Source: Corynebacterium casei LMG S-19264
GTDB lineage: Bacteria > Actinomycetota > Actinomycetes > Mycobacteriales > Mycobacteriaceae
NCBI RefSeq assembly: GCF_000550785.1
Contig: NZ_CP004350.1
Location: forward strand, 3,049,489 to 3,113,488
DNA length: 64,000 bases
Direction: 5' to 3'
Made by a program: the position numbers and the translations under genes. Below, one piece after another: positions 1-9,479 of this stretch (its first letter is position 1; each line of letters starts with the position of its first letter). The notes under the pieces were generated by a model that saw nothing but the letters and a program-made list of their open reading frames with translations, was not told where the DNA came from and did no database searches.

Positions 1-1203
1 GGAATGGCCAGCATTATTGCCTTTTTGACCGTGGGCATTTCCTTCCTCTTCCGCCCCTTGGGCGCATTTCTAGCTGGGCACTATGGTGACCGTCTGGGCC
101 GCCGCTTCGTCCTCATGGTGACCTTGTTTGCCATGGGTGGCGCAACCACCTTGATCGGTTTACTTCCCACCTATGACACGCTGGGATATTGGGCACCATT
201 GCTGCTCATCCTGCTGCGCATTATTCAAGGCATTTCAGCCGGCGGCGAATGGGGCTCCGCGGTATTGCTCGCGGTGGAACACGCACCGAAGGAAAAGCGC
301 GGATTGTTCGGCGCGGGCCCCCAGATTGGTGTACCAATCGGCCTTCTGCTGTCCTCGGGCGTTTTGTCCATCATGAACTGGATTGCCCCCGGCGATGCCT
401 TCATGGAATGGGGCTGGCGCGTACCATTCCTGCTCTCAGTCGTGCTGGTAGCGGTTGGCTACTTCGTCCGCATGGGCGTTGATGAGTCCCCCGTCTTCGA
501 AGAGATGGCTGAGCGCAAGGAAGTGGAAGCAGAAAACCCAGCCAAGGTGCTGTTTAAGAAGTTCACCCCGCTGGTTATCGTCGCAGCTCTCGTTTTCGCT
601 GGTAACGGCACCGTGGGTTACATGACCACCGGCGGCTACATCCAGTCCTACGCTTCCGACCCGAATGGCCCAGTCGGTCTTGAACGCGGCGACGTTCTCA
701 ACGCCGTCACCCTATCTGCAGTGACCTGGATGTTGTTTACCCTGTTTGCCGGATTCATCTCTGACAAGATTGGCCGCCGCACCACCTACCTGATTGGCTT
801 CGCGCTGCAGGCAATTGCTGCCGCCGCGTTGTTCCCATTGGTCAACACCGCCAACCTCGGCCTGTTGTACTTCGCACTCATCGCCCTGACCATCGGCCTG
901 GGCCTGACCTATGGCCAGCAATCCGCCATGTACGCCGAGCTTTTCCCGGCCTCCATCCGCGCCAGCGGTGTTTCCATCACCTACGCGCTCGGCTCAGTCT
1001 TGGGTGGCGCTTTTGCCCCAATGATTGCCGCTGCCCTGGTGGAAGCCACCGGCTCTACCACTGCTGTATCCATCTACCTGGTCAGCGCCTGTGTCATCGG
1101 CTTCATCTGCGCCTTCCTCCTGCGTGAGCGCAAGGGCATCCCACTAGCATCCGACCACGAAGAAGAGCAGTCCAAGAACCACTTCATTTTCAGCAAGAAC
1201 TAA
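1..1203 (+). CDS. MHS-family metabolite:H+ symporter, 5'-truncated
   Basis: C-terminal two thirds of a major facilitator transporter. The reading frame is open to the window edge, so the true start and about 60 residues lie outside; the ATG at 4 is probably internal. The motif GHYGDRLGRR (loop 2-3 signature of the metabolite:H+ symporter group, as in ShiA and ProP) and RIIQGISAGGEWGSAVLL are diagnostic, and the second half repeats the motif as SDKIGRRTTYL. About ten hydrophobic segments remain, so it acts in the cytoplasmic membrane. The substrate is unknown. The next gene encodes an aromatic-ring hydroxylase, which makes an aromatic acid plausible, but that is inference from context. The stop codon lies inside a 30-bp perfect palindrome, followed by an intrinsic terminator. 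Confidence 0.85.
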   Translation, partial: GMASIIAFLTVGISFLFRPLGAFLAGHYGDRLGRRFVLMVTLFAMGGATTLIGLLPTYDTLGYWAPLLLILLRIIQGISAGGEWGSAVLLAVEHAPKEKRGLFGAGPQIGVPIGLLLSSGVLSIMNWIAPGDAFMEWGWRVPFLLSVVLVAVGYFVRMGVDESPVFEEMAERKEVEAENPAKVLFKKFTPLVIVAALVFAGNGTVGYMTTGGYIQSYASDPNGPVGLERGDVLNAVTLSAVTWMLFTLFAGFISDKIGRRTTYLIGFALQAIAAAALFPLVNTANLGLLYFALIALTIGLGLTYGQQSAMYAELFPASIRASGVSITYALGSVLGGAFAPMIAAALVEATGSTTAVSIYLVSACVIGFICAFLLRERKGIPLASDHEEEQSKNHFIFSKN

Positions 1204-1223
1204 TCGTCGACGATTAGTTCTTG
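1194..1223. repeat. 30-bp perfect palindrome over the stop codon
   Basis: Positions 1194-1223 read identically on both strands, with centre TCGTCGACGA. It covers the last two codons and the TAA of the transporter gene. In RNA it would make a stem of about 13 bp with a four-base loop, but no T-run follows, so it is not a classical terminator. It could protect the 3' end or be a protein-binding site. Confidence 0.8.
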
Positions 1224-1255
1224 GCAGAGAGTTTTCTTCCAAAAGCACTGAAACG

Positions 1256-1294
1256 GCCCCGCCGGTATCCACATCAGATATCGGCGGGGCTTTT
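1256..1294 (+). terminator. Intrinsic terminator of the transporter gene
   Basis: GCCCCGCCGGTATC (1256-1269) pairs with GATATCGGCGGGGC (1277-1290) with one mismatch and a 7-base loop. TTTTCTC follows directly. Confidence 0.85.
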
Positions 1295-1492
1295 CTCTGC
1301 GCCTGTAAGTCCACAACGTCTATCGATGCCCACTTTGGAGGACGCCAAAACCTAATTCCATGTGAATACACCACACGGAACAGGCTAGGAAAGCGCTCCC
1401 CACGGGAATTGCACCCCTAGTGCGGGTACCAGCATCTTTGTTAAACGCGCGACATATTTCCCTCCCTGTTTGACGTGTCACTATTGCCTGAA

Positions 1493-1519
1493 GTGGCAAC
1501 ATCATATATGATTCGCCAC
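1493..1519. promoter_or_regulatory. Operator-like inverted repeat upstream of the hydroxylase
   Basis: GTGGC and GCCAC arms flank the 12-bp perfect palindrome ATCATATATGAT (1501-1512). The arms are 3 and 2 bases away from it. The site lies about 130 bp upstream of the hydroxylase start in a 447-bp gene-free stretch (1204-1650). A possible -35 TTGACA is at 1592-1597, with only a poor -10 after it. A regulator site is inferred; no family can be assigned. Confidence 0.4.
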
Positions 1520-1650
1520 ATAGGGTCTACGTCACAATCTCACCGCGGTTTAGCGCCCAGTCACGTTTGCCGCGTTGAAGTCTCACATTGATTGACACGC
1601 GAAATACCCCCGGCAAAAGATTCACTGATTGAGTGCACAAGGAGAACCAC

Positions 1651-3504
1651 ATGCAGTTTCACCACAATGGCTATGTATCTGAAGATCCACGCGTCCTACC
1701 CGCCCAAGGCTATGGCGTAGACCGCGACACCGAGCTTCCAGACGAGATGGATGTGCTCATTGTTGGTTCCGGGCCGGCGGGCATGATTGCGGCGGCGCAG
1801 CTGTCTATGTTCCCAAACGTTAATACCCGCCTCATTGAGCGCCGGCCTCATCGTTTGAAGCTTGGGCAGGCTGACGGCATTCAGTCGCGTTCCGTGGAGA
1901 CTTTCCAGGCTTTCGGCTTCGCCACTGAAATTACGGATGAAGCTTATGAGATCACGGAGATGTCTTTCTGGAATAAGGATCCTGAGAATCCAGAGAACAT
2001 CGTTCGCGGTGCACGCCCGCTTGATGATGAATTTGGCATTTCCGAATTCCCGCACTTGATTGTGAACCAGGCGCGCGTGTTGGATTACTTTGCTCGCTTT
2101 GCCAAGTACGGCCCGGCGCGCATCACTCCGGACTATGGCTGGTCTTTTGTGAGCCTGGAAGTTGAGCAAGACGGTGAGCGCCCGGTGGCTGTCACGGTGG
2201 AGGATACCGATGGCAATCAGCACGTTATTCACACCAAGTATGTTGTGGGCTGCGACGGCGCGCATTCCGGTGTGCGTAAGTCCATCGGACGTACAATGAC
2301 GGGGGATAAGGCGAACCATGCGTGGGGTGTGGCGGATGTTGTGGTGGAAACTAACTTCCCGGATTGGCGCACCAAGGCTGCTATTCACTCGAAGGCTGGC
2401 TCGGCGCTGCACATTCCGCGTGAGGGTGGCTACCTTTCACGCATGTACATTGACTTGGGCGAGGTTCCGGCGGATGACAATGGTCAGATCCGCAAGACCA
2501 CCATTGACACCATCGTGGGCAAGGCAAACGAGATTTATGCGCCGTACACCATCGATGTTAAGGAAGTAGCGTGGCATTCGGTCTACGAAGTTGGTCACCG
2601 TCTGGTGGATTCTTTCCACGATCATGATGAGACTCCTCGCGTCTTCCTCACCGGCGATGCCTGCCATACCCACTCCGCGAAGGCGGGTCAGGGCATGAAT
2701 GTCTCGATGCAGGATGGTTTCAATATTGCGTGGAAGCTTGGGCATGTGCTTGATGGCCGTGCGCCGGAAGATTTGCTGTGTACTTACCACGGTGAGCGCC
2801 AGCCAGCCGCGCAGAACCTTATTAACTTTGACCGCGAATGGTCCACTCTGATGGCGACTCCAGTTGAGGAATTGGAAGATCCGGAGGCAGTGGAGAAGTA
2901 CTACGTGGCTGCGGAAGAGTTTGCTGCGGGCATGCTCACTGAGTATGCATCGAATGCCATCGTGGGCGATACAACCTATCAGGATCTGGCAACTGGCTTC
3001 CCGGTGGGTAAGCGCTTTAAGTCTTTTGTTGCGAAGCGTCGCGCGGATGCACGTCTGCTGCACCTCGGCCACCAACATTTTGCCGATGGCCGTTACCGCA
3101 TTTATGTTTTCGCCGACCAGACGGCACCAAGCGCAGACAATCAGAACTCGCCGGTGGTGCAGTGGGCTGATGTTGTCAGCGAGGCTATTGCCAAGTACAC
3201 CCCAGAGCGTGCCGATGAAAATGCTCTGGTTGATGTCAAGGTCATCTACCAGCAGCATCACCATACTTATGAGCATGCGGATGCCCCACGTATCTTCCGC
3301 CCGCTCAACGGTAGGTACAAGATCACCAACTGGGAGAACGTATGGAATGCGGACAAGGATCAGGACATTTTTGATGCCCGCGGAATCTCTCGTGATGGCG
3401 CTGTGGTTATTGTGCGCCCTGATCAGTACGTCGGTGCGGTCTTGCCTCTGGATAAGCCAGAGCTTGTCGATGCCTACTTTGCGAACAATCTCATTGCCCA
3501 GTAG
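1651..3504 (+). CDS. FAD-dependent aromatic-ring hydroxylase (phenol 2-monooxygenase / 3-hydroxybenzoate 4-hydroxylase type)
   Basis: Flavoprotein monooxygenase of about 617 residues that would hydroxylate a phenolic ring using NAD(P)H and O2. The N-terminal dinucleotide fold is [19 protein letters not shown]. The second FAD motif is FLTGDACHTHSAKAGQGMN, preceded by the central CDGAHSGVRKSIG. The C-terminal 150 residues match the thioredoxin-like dimerisation domain of phenol hydroxylases, and the length fits that class. ATG 1651 is chosen because AAGGAG (1639-1644) sits six bases before it; an in-frame GTG at 1633 has no such site. The substrate cannot be decided from sequence. A transporter precedes it, with a terminator between, so it has its own promoter. 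Confidence 0.85.
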   Translation: MQFHHNGYVSEDPRVLPAQGYGVDRDTELPDEMDVLIVGSGPAGMIAAAQLSMFPNVNTRLIERRPHRLKLGQADGIQSRSVETFQAFGFATEITDEAYEITEMSFWNKDPENPENIVRGARPLDDEFGISEFPHLIVNQARVLDYFARFAKYGPARITPDYGWSFVSLEVEQDGERPVAVTVEDTDGNQHVIHTKYVVGCDGAHSGVRKSIGRTMTGDKANHAWGVADVVVETNFPDWRTKAAIHSKAGSALHIPREGGYLSRMYIDLGEVPADDNGQIRKTTIDTIVGKANEIYAPYTIDVKEVAWHSVYEVGHRLVDSFHDHDETPRVFLTGDACHTHSAKAGQGMNVSMQDGFNIAWKLGHVLDGRAPEDLLCTYHGERQPAAQNLINFDREWSTLMATPVEELEDPEAVEKYYVAAEEFAAGMLTEYASNAIVGDTTYQDLATGFPVGKRFKSFVAKRRADARLLHLGHQHFADGRYRIYVFADQTAPSADNQNSPVVQWADVVSEAIAKYTPERADENALVDVKVIYQQHHHTYEHADAPRIFRPLNGRYKITNWENVWNADKDQDIFDARGISRDGAVVIVRPDQYVGAVLPLDKPELVDAYFANNLIAQ

Positions 3505-3591
3505 GTCTCTCTTAAAAGTAATTCATCGGTAAAATCACTTTGAGGTTTGTCGGGTTTAACAAGGCTAGAATCCCTGAGTAGACTCGCCTGC

Positions 3592-6168
3592 GTGCGCCAA
3601 AGTTGGAAGATATTTACTCGTGACGTTAAACGCTTAGGACAAGTGCCCAAAGCGTGGATCATTTTAATTGGCTTGCTCTTTGTTCCAGCGTTATATTCTT
3701 GGTTCAACATTGCTGCCTTCTGGGATCCTTATAGCAATACGCAAAACATTAAAGTTAGCGTAGTCAATGAGGATCTCGGAGGTGATTCTGAGACCACCGG
3801 TCACTTGGATGTCGGTAAGCAAATCACCGAACAGCTGGCTGAGAATGATCAATTAGGCTGGCAGCTACAGGATGCTGACACCGCAGAAGATCAGTTGCGG
3901 CGAGGGGAAACCTACGCCAGCATCATCATACCCAAGAACTTCACAGCGGATCTTCTGGCGATCACAGAAGGTACATTGACCCAGCCCACCTTGGAATACC
4001 GGGTCAATGAGAAATCCAGCGCCATCGCGCCGCAGATCACTGATACAGGTGCCACGGCCGTAGATCAGGCCATCACCGCCGCACTGAAACAAGAAATTGC
4101 CACTGCTGCAACGAAAACCATCAGCGATGAGGGAAAATCTTTAGAAGATGCCATCCTGGATGCCCGCGACACCACGAATACAACATTCGGCGAAACCGCC
4201 GCAAATCTTCGATCCGCACGCGGGGGATTGGATGATTTTAAAGCCCGTCTGAGCGAGGCCGAGGCTTCAATGACTGGAGCTAAGGACACCGTCGCGCAGG
4301 TCGACCAGGCTCTTATCGAAGGTCAAGATGCCCTCGCGCAGGTTCAAGATCTAGCAGAGTCAATCCAAACCGAAGTCACCAACTTCACCGACCAGACCAC
4401 CTCGGCTTTCGTCGATGGTACCACCGCCGTCGCGGAAGGCACCGCCAACGCGAATGCTTCCATCGCCGATATCAATGCCACCTTGCAGCAAACCAGCGGG
4501 CGCTTAGATACTGCAGGCCAGCAAACTAACGATGCCATTCAGGCTGGTAAATCTGCCATCGAACAAGTCCAAGGCTTACTCAATGACAGCGCGCTAAGCC
4601 CCGAACTGGCAGCACCTTTAGAAGACACGCTGCAACGCTTGGAAGCCGGCAATGCCGCCAGCGAGCGCCTGCTGGGTGATGTCACTAGCCTGAATTCCGA
4701 GACTGCCGATACCGCCAATGCTATTTCTCAGGCCGCTGGTGCCATCGATTCAGCCGCGCAAGATACCAGCGCGGCTACACAAGCACTACGCGACGCCGTC
4801 GGCGATGGAATCCCGTCTTTAAATAGAACTTTGAGCAATCTCAGCACCATCGCAGGTTCATTCGCTGGGTCTTTAGAAGGTCAACGAGCCACCCTCGGCG
4901 AGGCCAATAACCTCATCGATGGGGTGGTGTCACAGTTGGAATCCACCCGCAGCGCACTGGATGATTTTGATATCACCTTAGCTGGGTTAGAGGACGGCGT
5001 ACGCGATGTCCGCAGCGATATCCTTGCGTTGACGGCAAGCTCCAATTCCGAAAAGCTCCAGACCATCACTGACCTTAATTCCGATGAAATTGGCTCATTC
5101 TTTGCCGACCCAGTCACGATTAATAGCGAACCGGTCTATGAGGTCAACTCCTATGGTTCTGCTATGGCCGGGCTATTTACCAATCTTTCGCTATGGATTG
5201 GCGCCTTCATGCTCATCGTGGTCTTCCGCGTCGAAGTTGACACCGAAGGCTTCAAGCGCGTCACCGTCCCACAAGCCTATGTGGGACGATTCATCCTAAT
5301 GGCGATTATGGTCGCGTTACAGGCAATTATCGTTGCCGCAGGTAACCTGATCATCGGTGTGCAAACCGTCAATGCCTTGGCTTTCATCGGCACCGCCGTC
5401 CTAGTGGGCTTGGCATATCTAAGCATCATCTATGCCTTAGCCTCCACTCTCGGGCTGGTGGGTAAGTTCATCGCCGTCTTGCTGGTCATCATGCAGATCC
5501 CCGGCGCATCAGGCCTTTATCCCATTGAGCTTCTGCCCGGATTCTTCAAGGCTATTTATCCTTTCCTCCCGTTTTCCTATGGCATTGACGCCTTGCGCGA
5601 AACCATTGGCGGTTTCTACGGCACGCATTACCTGCAGTTCATGGGGATGCTCGCGCTCATGGGCGGCGTCGCCTTTTTCCTCGGCATCATTCTGCGTAAA
5701 AACCTCGGGCATTTCAGCACAGTTTTTAATCATGAGATGGCGGAAAGCGAGCTCATCGAGTTCGAAAACGTTCAAGTTGTCGGCGATGGCTACCGCTTGG
5801 CCGACATCGTTCGCGCGTTGGAAGATCGCGAAGGATTTGCCGAAAGCATCAAGAACGAAGCTGAAAGGTACACCCGTCGCATTCATGTCACCGCCGGCAT
5901 TGGCGTGGTCGGAATCATCGCACTCACCATTGCCGCTTGGGCGCTTCCCGATGCTAAGGCCCTTCTTTTGGGCTTGTGGACCGCCTGGACACTCTTGCTC
6001 ATGGGCTTGGTGATTGCTTTCGATTACATCCGTAAGTCGTTGAAACAATCCGAGGAAATTATTCAGATGGATGACCAAACTCTGCACAAGTCTGTTTCTG
6101 CCCAGGCCAGCGGACTTCACACCATCGCGGCATCACCAGCTTCAGAGACTACGGAAGGGGAGAAATAA
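3592..6168 (+). CDS. YhgE/Pip-type membrane protein, first copy
   Basis: Large integral membrane protein (about 858 residues from GTG 3592; the frame is open back to TTG 3547). It has one N-terminal membrane segment, then the YhgE N-terminal motif (WFNIAAFWDPYSNTQNIKVSVVN), and a roughly 450-residue Ala/Asp/Thr-rich region with heptad-like patterning that is probably extracytoplasmic coiled coil. Five membrane segments with ABC-2-like character follow. A cytoplasmic tail then carries two further hydrophobic segments that the second copy lacks. Families like this include phage-infection-protein relatives and export factors; the role here is unknown. A TAGAAT hexamer at 3566-3571 would give a very short leader before GTG 3592, the reason for that start. 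Its stop overlaps the next start by one base. Confidence 0.75.
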   Translation: MRQSWKIFTRDVKRLGQVPKAWIILIGLLFVPALYSWFNIAAFWDPYSNTQNIKVSVVNEDLGGDSETTGHLDVGKQITEQLAENDQLGWQLQDADTAEDQLRRGETYASIIIPKNFTADLLAITEGTLTQPTLEYRVNEKSSAIAPQITDTGATAVDQAITAALKQEIATAATKTISDEGKSLEDAILDARDTTNTTFGETAANLRSARGGLDDFKARLSEAEASMTGAKDTVAQVDQALIEGQDALAQVQDLAESIQTEVTNFTDQTTSAFVDGTTAVAEGTANANASIADINATLQQTSGRLDTAGQQTNDAIQAGKSAIEQVQGLLNDSALSPELAAPLEDTLQRLEAGNAASERLLGDVTSLNSETADTANAISQAAGAIDSAAQDTSAATQALRDAVGDGIPSLNRTLSNLSTIAGSFAGSLEGQRATLGEANNLIDGVVSQLESTRSALDDFDITLAGLEDGVRDVRSDILALTASSNSEKLQTITDLNSDEIGSFFADPVTINSEPVYEVNSYGSAMAGLFTNLSLWIGAFMLIVVFRVEVDTEGFKRVTVPQAYVGRFILMAIMVALQAIIVAAGNLIIGVQTVNALAFIGTAVLVGLAYLSIIYALASTLGLVGKFIAVLLVIMQIPGASGLYPIELLPGFFKAIYPFLPFSYGIDALRETIGGFYGTHYLQFMGMLALMGGVAFFLGIILRKNLGHFSTVFNHEMAESELIEFENVQVVGDGYRLADIVRALEDREGFAESIKNEAERYTRRIHVTAGIGVVGIIALTIAAWALPDAKALLLGLWTAWTLLLMGLVIAFDYIRKSLKQSEEIIQMDDQTLHKSVSAQASGLHTIAASPASETTEGEK

Positions 6169-8333
6169 TGCGGGATGCCCTGTCTGTTGTTAAAAATGAC
6201 TTCTCCAAAGTCCGCCGCAGTGTCATGGCGACATGCCTGTTGCTCTTTCTTATCATCATTCCCCTGCTTTTTACGTGGTTTAACGTATTGGCTGCCTGGG
6301 ATCCTTTCGGTAATACCAAAGACCTAAAGATTGCCGTCGCCAGTGAAGATGATGGCTACTCCAGTGATTTCTTCCCCATCGAGGTCAATGCGGGAGACCA
6401 GGTCTTGTCGCAACTTCGCGCGAACGAACAAATGGACTGGGTCATCACGAATCCCTCTGATGCCATTGAAGGAACCAAATCAGGGGAATACTACGCGTCA
6501 ATTATCTTGCCCTCCACTTTCAGCGATGACATGCTGACCTTTTACGCCGATGGTTCTCAGCCTGCCCAAATCGCGTTGCACACCAACGAGAAAAAGAATG
6601 CGCTAGCACCAACCATTGCTAATAAAGGCGCCGAGGGTATATCGGCTAATATTTCGGAGACTTTTACCCGCACCATTGGTGATGTCTCATTGGGATTGGT
6701 GACTTCCTTGTCTGATTTCTTAGACCAAGGTGACACTCAAGATGCACTCAGCCGTATTGAGGCACGTGCCGAAAATCTACAGTCTCAGCTACGCAATGGC
6801 GCGCGAACCGCGCGAACAATGGGCGATTTAACGGAATCCGCTATCCCCCTTCTCGAAAGCGCTCAGCGTATTATTGATACCCCGAGGCCATCACTGTCTG
6901 ACACCACTCGCGATGGCATCACGGATATTTCTGCTTCTTCCGACGCCCTAGATGGTGCTTTATCTGCCACCCGCGAAAGCTATGCCATCGTCGGCGACCG
7001 CATCGATGCACTCTACGAGACAGCCAACATTTCTCGAGAAACGCGTTCCGAAACGCTCAATACCTTGGCCGACAATGTCCAACTCAATATCAATGCTTAC
7101 GAAGGGCTCAAGGACACCGTAAATACCCGAATTCGCCCGCTAGCTCCGGCCGAAGCCGCGACCCTCACCGGTCAATTAGACGAGGCTATAGCTTCCCAAG
7201 AAAGCGTGCGTGATCGTCTGCGCGCTGCGTCGGATTCAGATAGCCCAGAGCGTCCTGATTTCTCGTCGTTAGACCGGGCATCCAGCGCCATTGAGGATGT
7301 GCGTAACTCTGGCATTCGTGACCAAGTCAGTCAGCTGGCACAGACCCTGCGCGGCATCGGCGACACCATCGAATTGCCCGAAGGCGATATTCAGCTCAAC
7401 ACCGATTCCTTAGCAGGGGCGAGTGCAGCGCTTGACGATGTCGGTGCCACCCTAGACCAAAACGCGGATAGGCTCGACGACTTACTCGACCGGATAAACA
7501 CCGCCAGCAGGACCGGCGATCTATCGGAGATCGCTGCAATTGTTGGCGATGATCCAGAAGCCTTTGCCCAAGCGCTTGCCGCCCCCGTGGAAGTAGAACG
7601 CCAAGCTATTTACCCTGTTGCTAGTTTTGGCGTAGGGATGGCTCCGCTGTACACCACTCTTGCGCTATGGGTTGGGGCACTCCTCACTGCGGTCGCGTTG
7701 CGCACCGATGTCGCAGCTAAGCTCACCAAGCATCGCCCAAACCGCTTCGACGAGGAAGTAGACCTTGAAAACGAGACCGAAGACGACACGGCAGAGATTC
7801 CGTCCGAGGCACCAGAAGAACCTGAGGAGATCGGGCCATTCGCAAAGTACTTTGGGCGCTATGGCACCTTCGCGCTCGTTGGCCTTGCACAATCTACATT
7901 GTTAACCCTTGGCCTTATCTTCTTCGTTAAGCTCGAGCCAGCGCATCCGTTCCTGCTAGTACTGGCCGGCTGGGTCTCATCATGTATTTTCATGCTGTTG
8001 GTCTACGCATTAACTGTGGCTCTGAGTAATGCCGGCAAAGCATTGGCTGTATTCCTACTCGTCATCCAAATCTCCAGCGCCGGTGGCTCCTACCCACTGC
8101 AGCTTTTGCCGCACTGGTTCCAAAGCGCCAGTCCTTGGCTTCCGGCAACTTATTCCATCCGTGCATTCAGGTCGGCGCTCGCTGGCAGTTACGGTGCTGA
8201 CTACTGGATTGCACTAGCTACCCTGTTGCTCTTTATCATCCCAGCTTTAATTCTCGGCGTGGTATTGCGCAAACCTTTGGCTAACTACACCTCGGGATTA
8301 AATAAAGCTCTGGCAAAGACCAAGATGATGTAG
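6168..8333 (+). CDS. YhgE/Pip-type membrane protein, second copy
   Basis: Paralogue of the upstream gene (721 residues), with the same plan: an N-terminal membrane segment, a WFNVLAAWDPFGNTKDLKIAVAS motif, a long helical extracytoplasmic region, and five C-terminal membrane segments. It differs by an acidic cytoplasmic insert near residues 530-565 (runs of E, D and P) before the last membrane block. TAATG overlap with the preceding gene implies translational coupling and a possible heteromeric complex. The function is not known. The similarity is plain along both ends and weak in the middle. Confidence 0.8.
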   Translation: MRDALSVVKNDFSKVRRSVMATCLLLFLIIIPLLFTWFNVLAAWDPFGNTKDLKIAVASEDDGYSSDFFPIEVNAGDQVLSQLRANEQMDWVITNPSDAIEGTKSGEYYASIILPSTFSDDMLTFYADGSQPAQIALHTNEKKNALAPTIANKGAEGISANISETFTRTIGDVSLGLVTSLSDFLDQGDTQDALSRIEARAENLQSQLRNGARTARTMGDLTESAIPLLESAQRIIDTPRPSLSDTTRDGITDISASSDALDGALSATRESYAIVGDRIDALYETANISRETRSETLNTLADNVQLNINAYEGLKDTVNTRIRPLAPAEAATLTGQLDEAIASQESVRDRLRAASDSDSPERPDFSSLDRASSAIEDVRNSGIRDQVSQLAQTLRGIGDTIELPEGDIQLNTDSLAGASAALDDVGATLDQNADRLDDLLDRINTASRTGDLSEIAAIVGDDPEAFAQALAAPVEVERQAIYPVASFGVGMAPLYTTLALWVGALLTAVALRTDVAAKLTKHRPNRFDEEVDLENETEDDTAEIPSEAPEEPEEIGPFAKYFGRYGTFALVGLAQSTLLTLGLIFFVKLEPAHPFLLVLAGWVSSCIFMLLVYALTVALSNAGKALAVFLLVIQISSAGGSYPLQLLPHWFQSASPWLPATYSIRAFRSALAGSYGADYWIALATLLLFIIPALILGVVLRKPLANYTSGLNKALAKTKMM

Positions 8334-8382
8334 TTAGGATGGGAACTGTACGCTCATCGTCTCTCCTCAAGGAGGAATAGCA

Positions 8383-8916
8383 ATGGCACAACTAAGCAAT
8401 CGAAAAGTAGCAGTTATCGCAACCCACGGTTTCGAGGATTCGGAACTTACTAGCCCAGTGGATGCAGTCAAAGAAGCCGGTGCAACAGTTACCATCATCT
8501 CTACTGAGGACCAGCCAATCACCGGCAAGAATGGCACAGAAGTACAGGTAGATCTGACATCGAAGGAAGCCAAGGCAGACGATTTCGACGCCTTGCTTCT
8601 TCCGGGCGGCACCGGCAACGCCGATCAGATTCGCCTGGACGAGCACGCAGTGAAGTTCGTCGAAGTCATTTTTGCCTCTGGGAAACCAACTGGCGTTATT
8701 TGTCATGGCGGCTGGATTCTTGCTGATGCCGATGTGCTCAAGGGGCGTACCCTAACGTCTTTCCCCAGCCTCCAGACTGACCTGCGCAACGCGGGTGCTA
8801 CCTGGGTGGATGAGGAAGTACACACCGATAACGGGCTAGTCTCCTCCCGCACTCCAGATGATCTTCCAGCATTCAATGCGAAGATCATCGAGGAATTCGC
8901 AGAAGGCGAGCACTAG
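8383..8916 (+). CDS. DJ-1/PfpI family protein (protease-like / glyoxalase-III-like)
   Basis: 177-residue cytoplasmic protein of the PfpI/YhbO branch. The nucleophile elbow reads VICHGGWIL, with the family cysteine followed by His, and the N-terminal part carries the conserved GFEDSEL. Members act as stress-related hydrolases or deglycases; the substrate here is unknown. AAGGAGG at 8370-8376 precedes the ATG at normal distance. It follows the YhgE pair after 49 bases and overlaps the end of the convergent FMN reductase by four bases, so there is no room for a terminator between them. Confidence 0.85.
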   Translation: MAQLSNRKVAVIATHGFEDSELTSPVDAVKEAGATVTIISTEDQPITGKNGTEVQVDLTSKEAKADDFDALLLPGGTGNADQIRLDEHAVKFVEVIFASGKPTGVICHGGWILADADVLKGRTLTSFPSLQTDLRNAGATWVDEEVHTDNGLVSSRTPDDLPAFNAKIIEEFAEGEH

Positions 8917-9479
8917 AAGCCATAAGCGGCGTCTTTTTCATCCCGGATCTTTTGATAGGTCTGGGTCAACACCACGGTGTCTTCTACTAAACGATCTAAT
9001 CGTTGGAGGACATCGTGGTTTACTATTTCGCCACGCAGCAGATCGGCGCTTTCAACAAAGACATAAGGTTGCACGACTTGGCCCTTCATATAGGTGACAA
9101 TCGGCTGTAGCTGCTGCGCTAAAACGAGGTAATGCTTAGACGAACCGGCCGTGGCAAACATCCCGACGACCTTGTCACGAAAAGCATTGGTAGGAAGGAT
9201 GTCGAAGACATTCTTCAGCGCTGCTGGGATCGAGGCTTGGAAGATTGGCGTGCCGATGACTAGCGCATCAGCCTGCATAATCTTCTGCGCGATTTCTCCT
9301 GTATCACCGGTGTATTCGGTGTAGTTTCGGCCATCAGAGAAGACCATGTCGACCTCGGCCAAGTCGATGATTTCGACGTCTATATCAGAGTCGTACTCCG
9401 CAAAAGCCTGCTTTAAATACTCCGCCACCGTTTTGGTTTTGGTTCCGACATTAGAGCCCGAAATTAGTACTACTCGCAT
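8913..9479 (-). CDS. NAD(P)H-dependent FMN reductase, LLM-partnered (CE1759-like)
   Basis: 188-residue flavodoxin-fold reductase of the SsuE/MsuE type. VLISGSNVGTKTKTVAEYL at the N terminus is the FMN phosphate loop, and ADALVIGTPIFQASIPAALKNVFD is the second conserved stretch. It would supply reduced FMN to the luciferase-like monooxygenase encoded immediately upstream, whose stop shares one base with this start. That reductase/monooxygenase duo is a recognised actinobacterial arrangement (CE1758/CE1759 families, recalled from family names, not searched). The substrate of the pair is unknown. Confidence 0.85.
   Translation of the reverse strand: MRVVLISGSNVGTKTKTVAEYLKQAFAEYDSDIDVEIIDLAEVDMVFSDGRNYTEYTGDTGEIAQKIMQADALVIGTPIFQASIPAALKNVFDILPTNAFRDKVVGMFATAGSSKHYLVLAQQLQPIVTYMKGQVVQPYVFVESADLLRGEIVNHDVLQRLDRLVEDTVVLTQTYQKIRDEKDAAYGF

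Noticed and set aside
1696..3276. Long minus-strand open frames (238 and 279 codons) opposite the hydroxylase gene
   Set aside because: They are shadows of a clearly coding plus strand; the proteins show no family motif and no promoter or ribosome-binding site.
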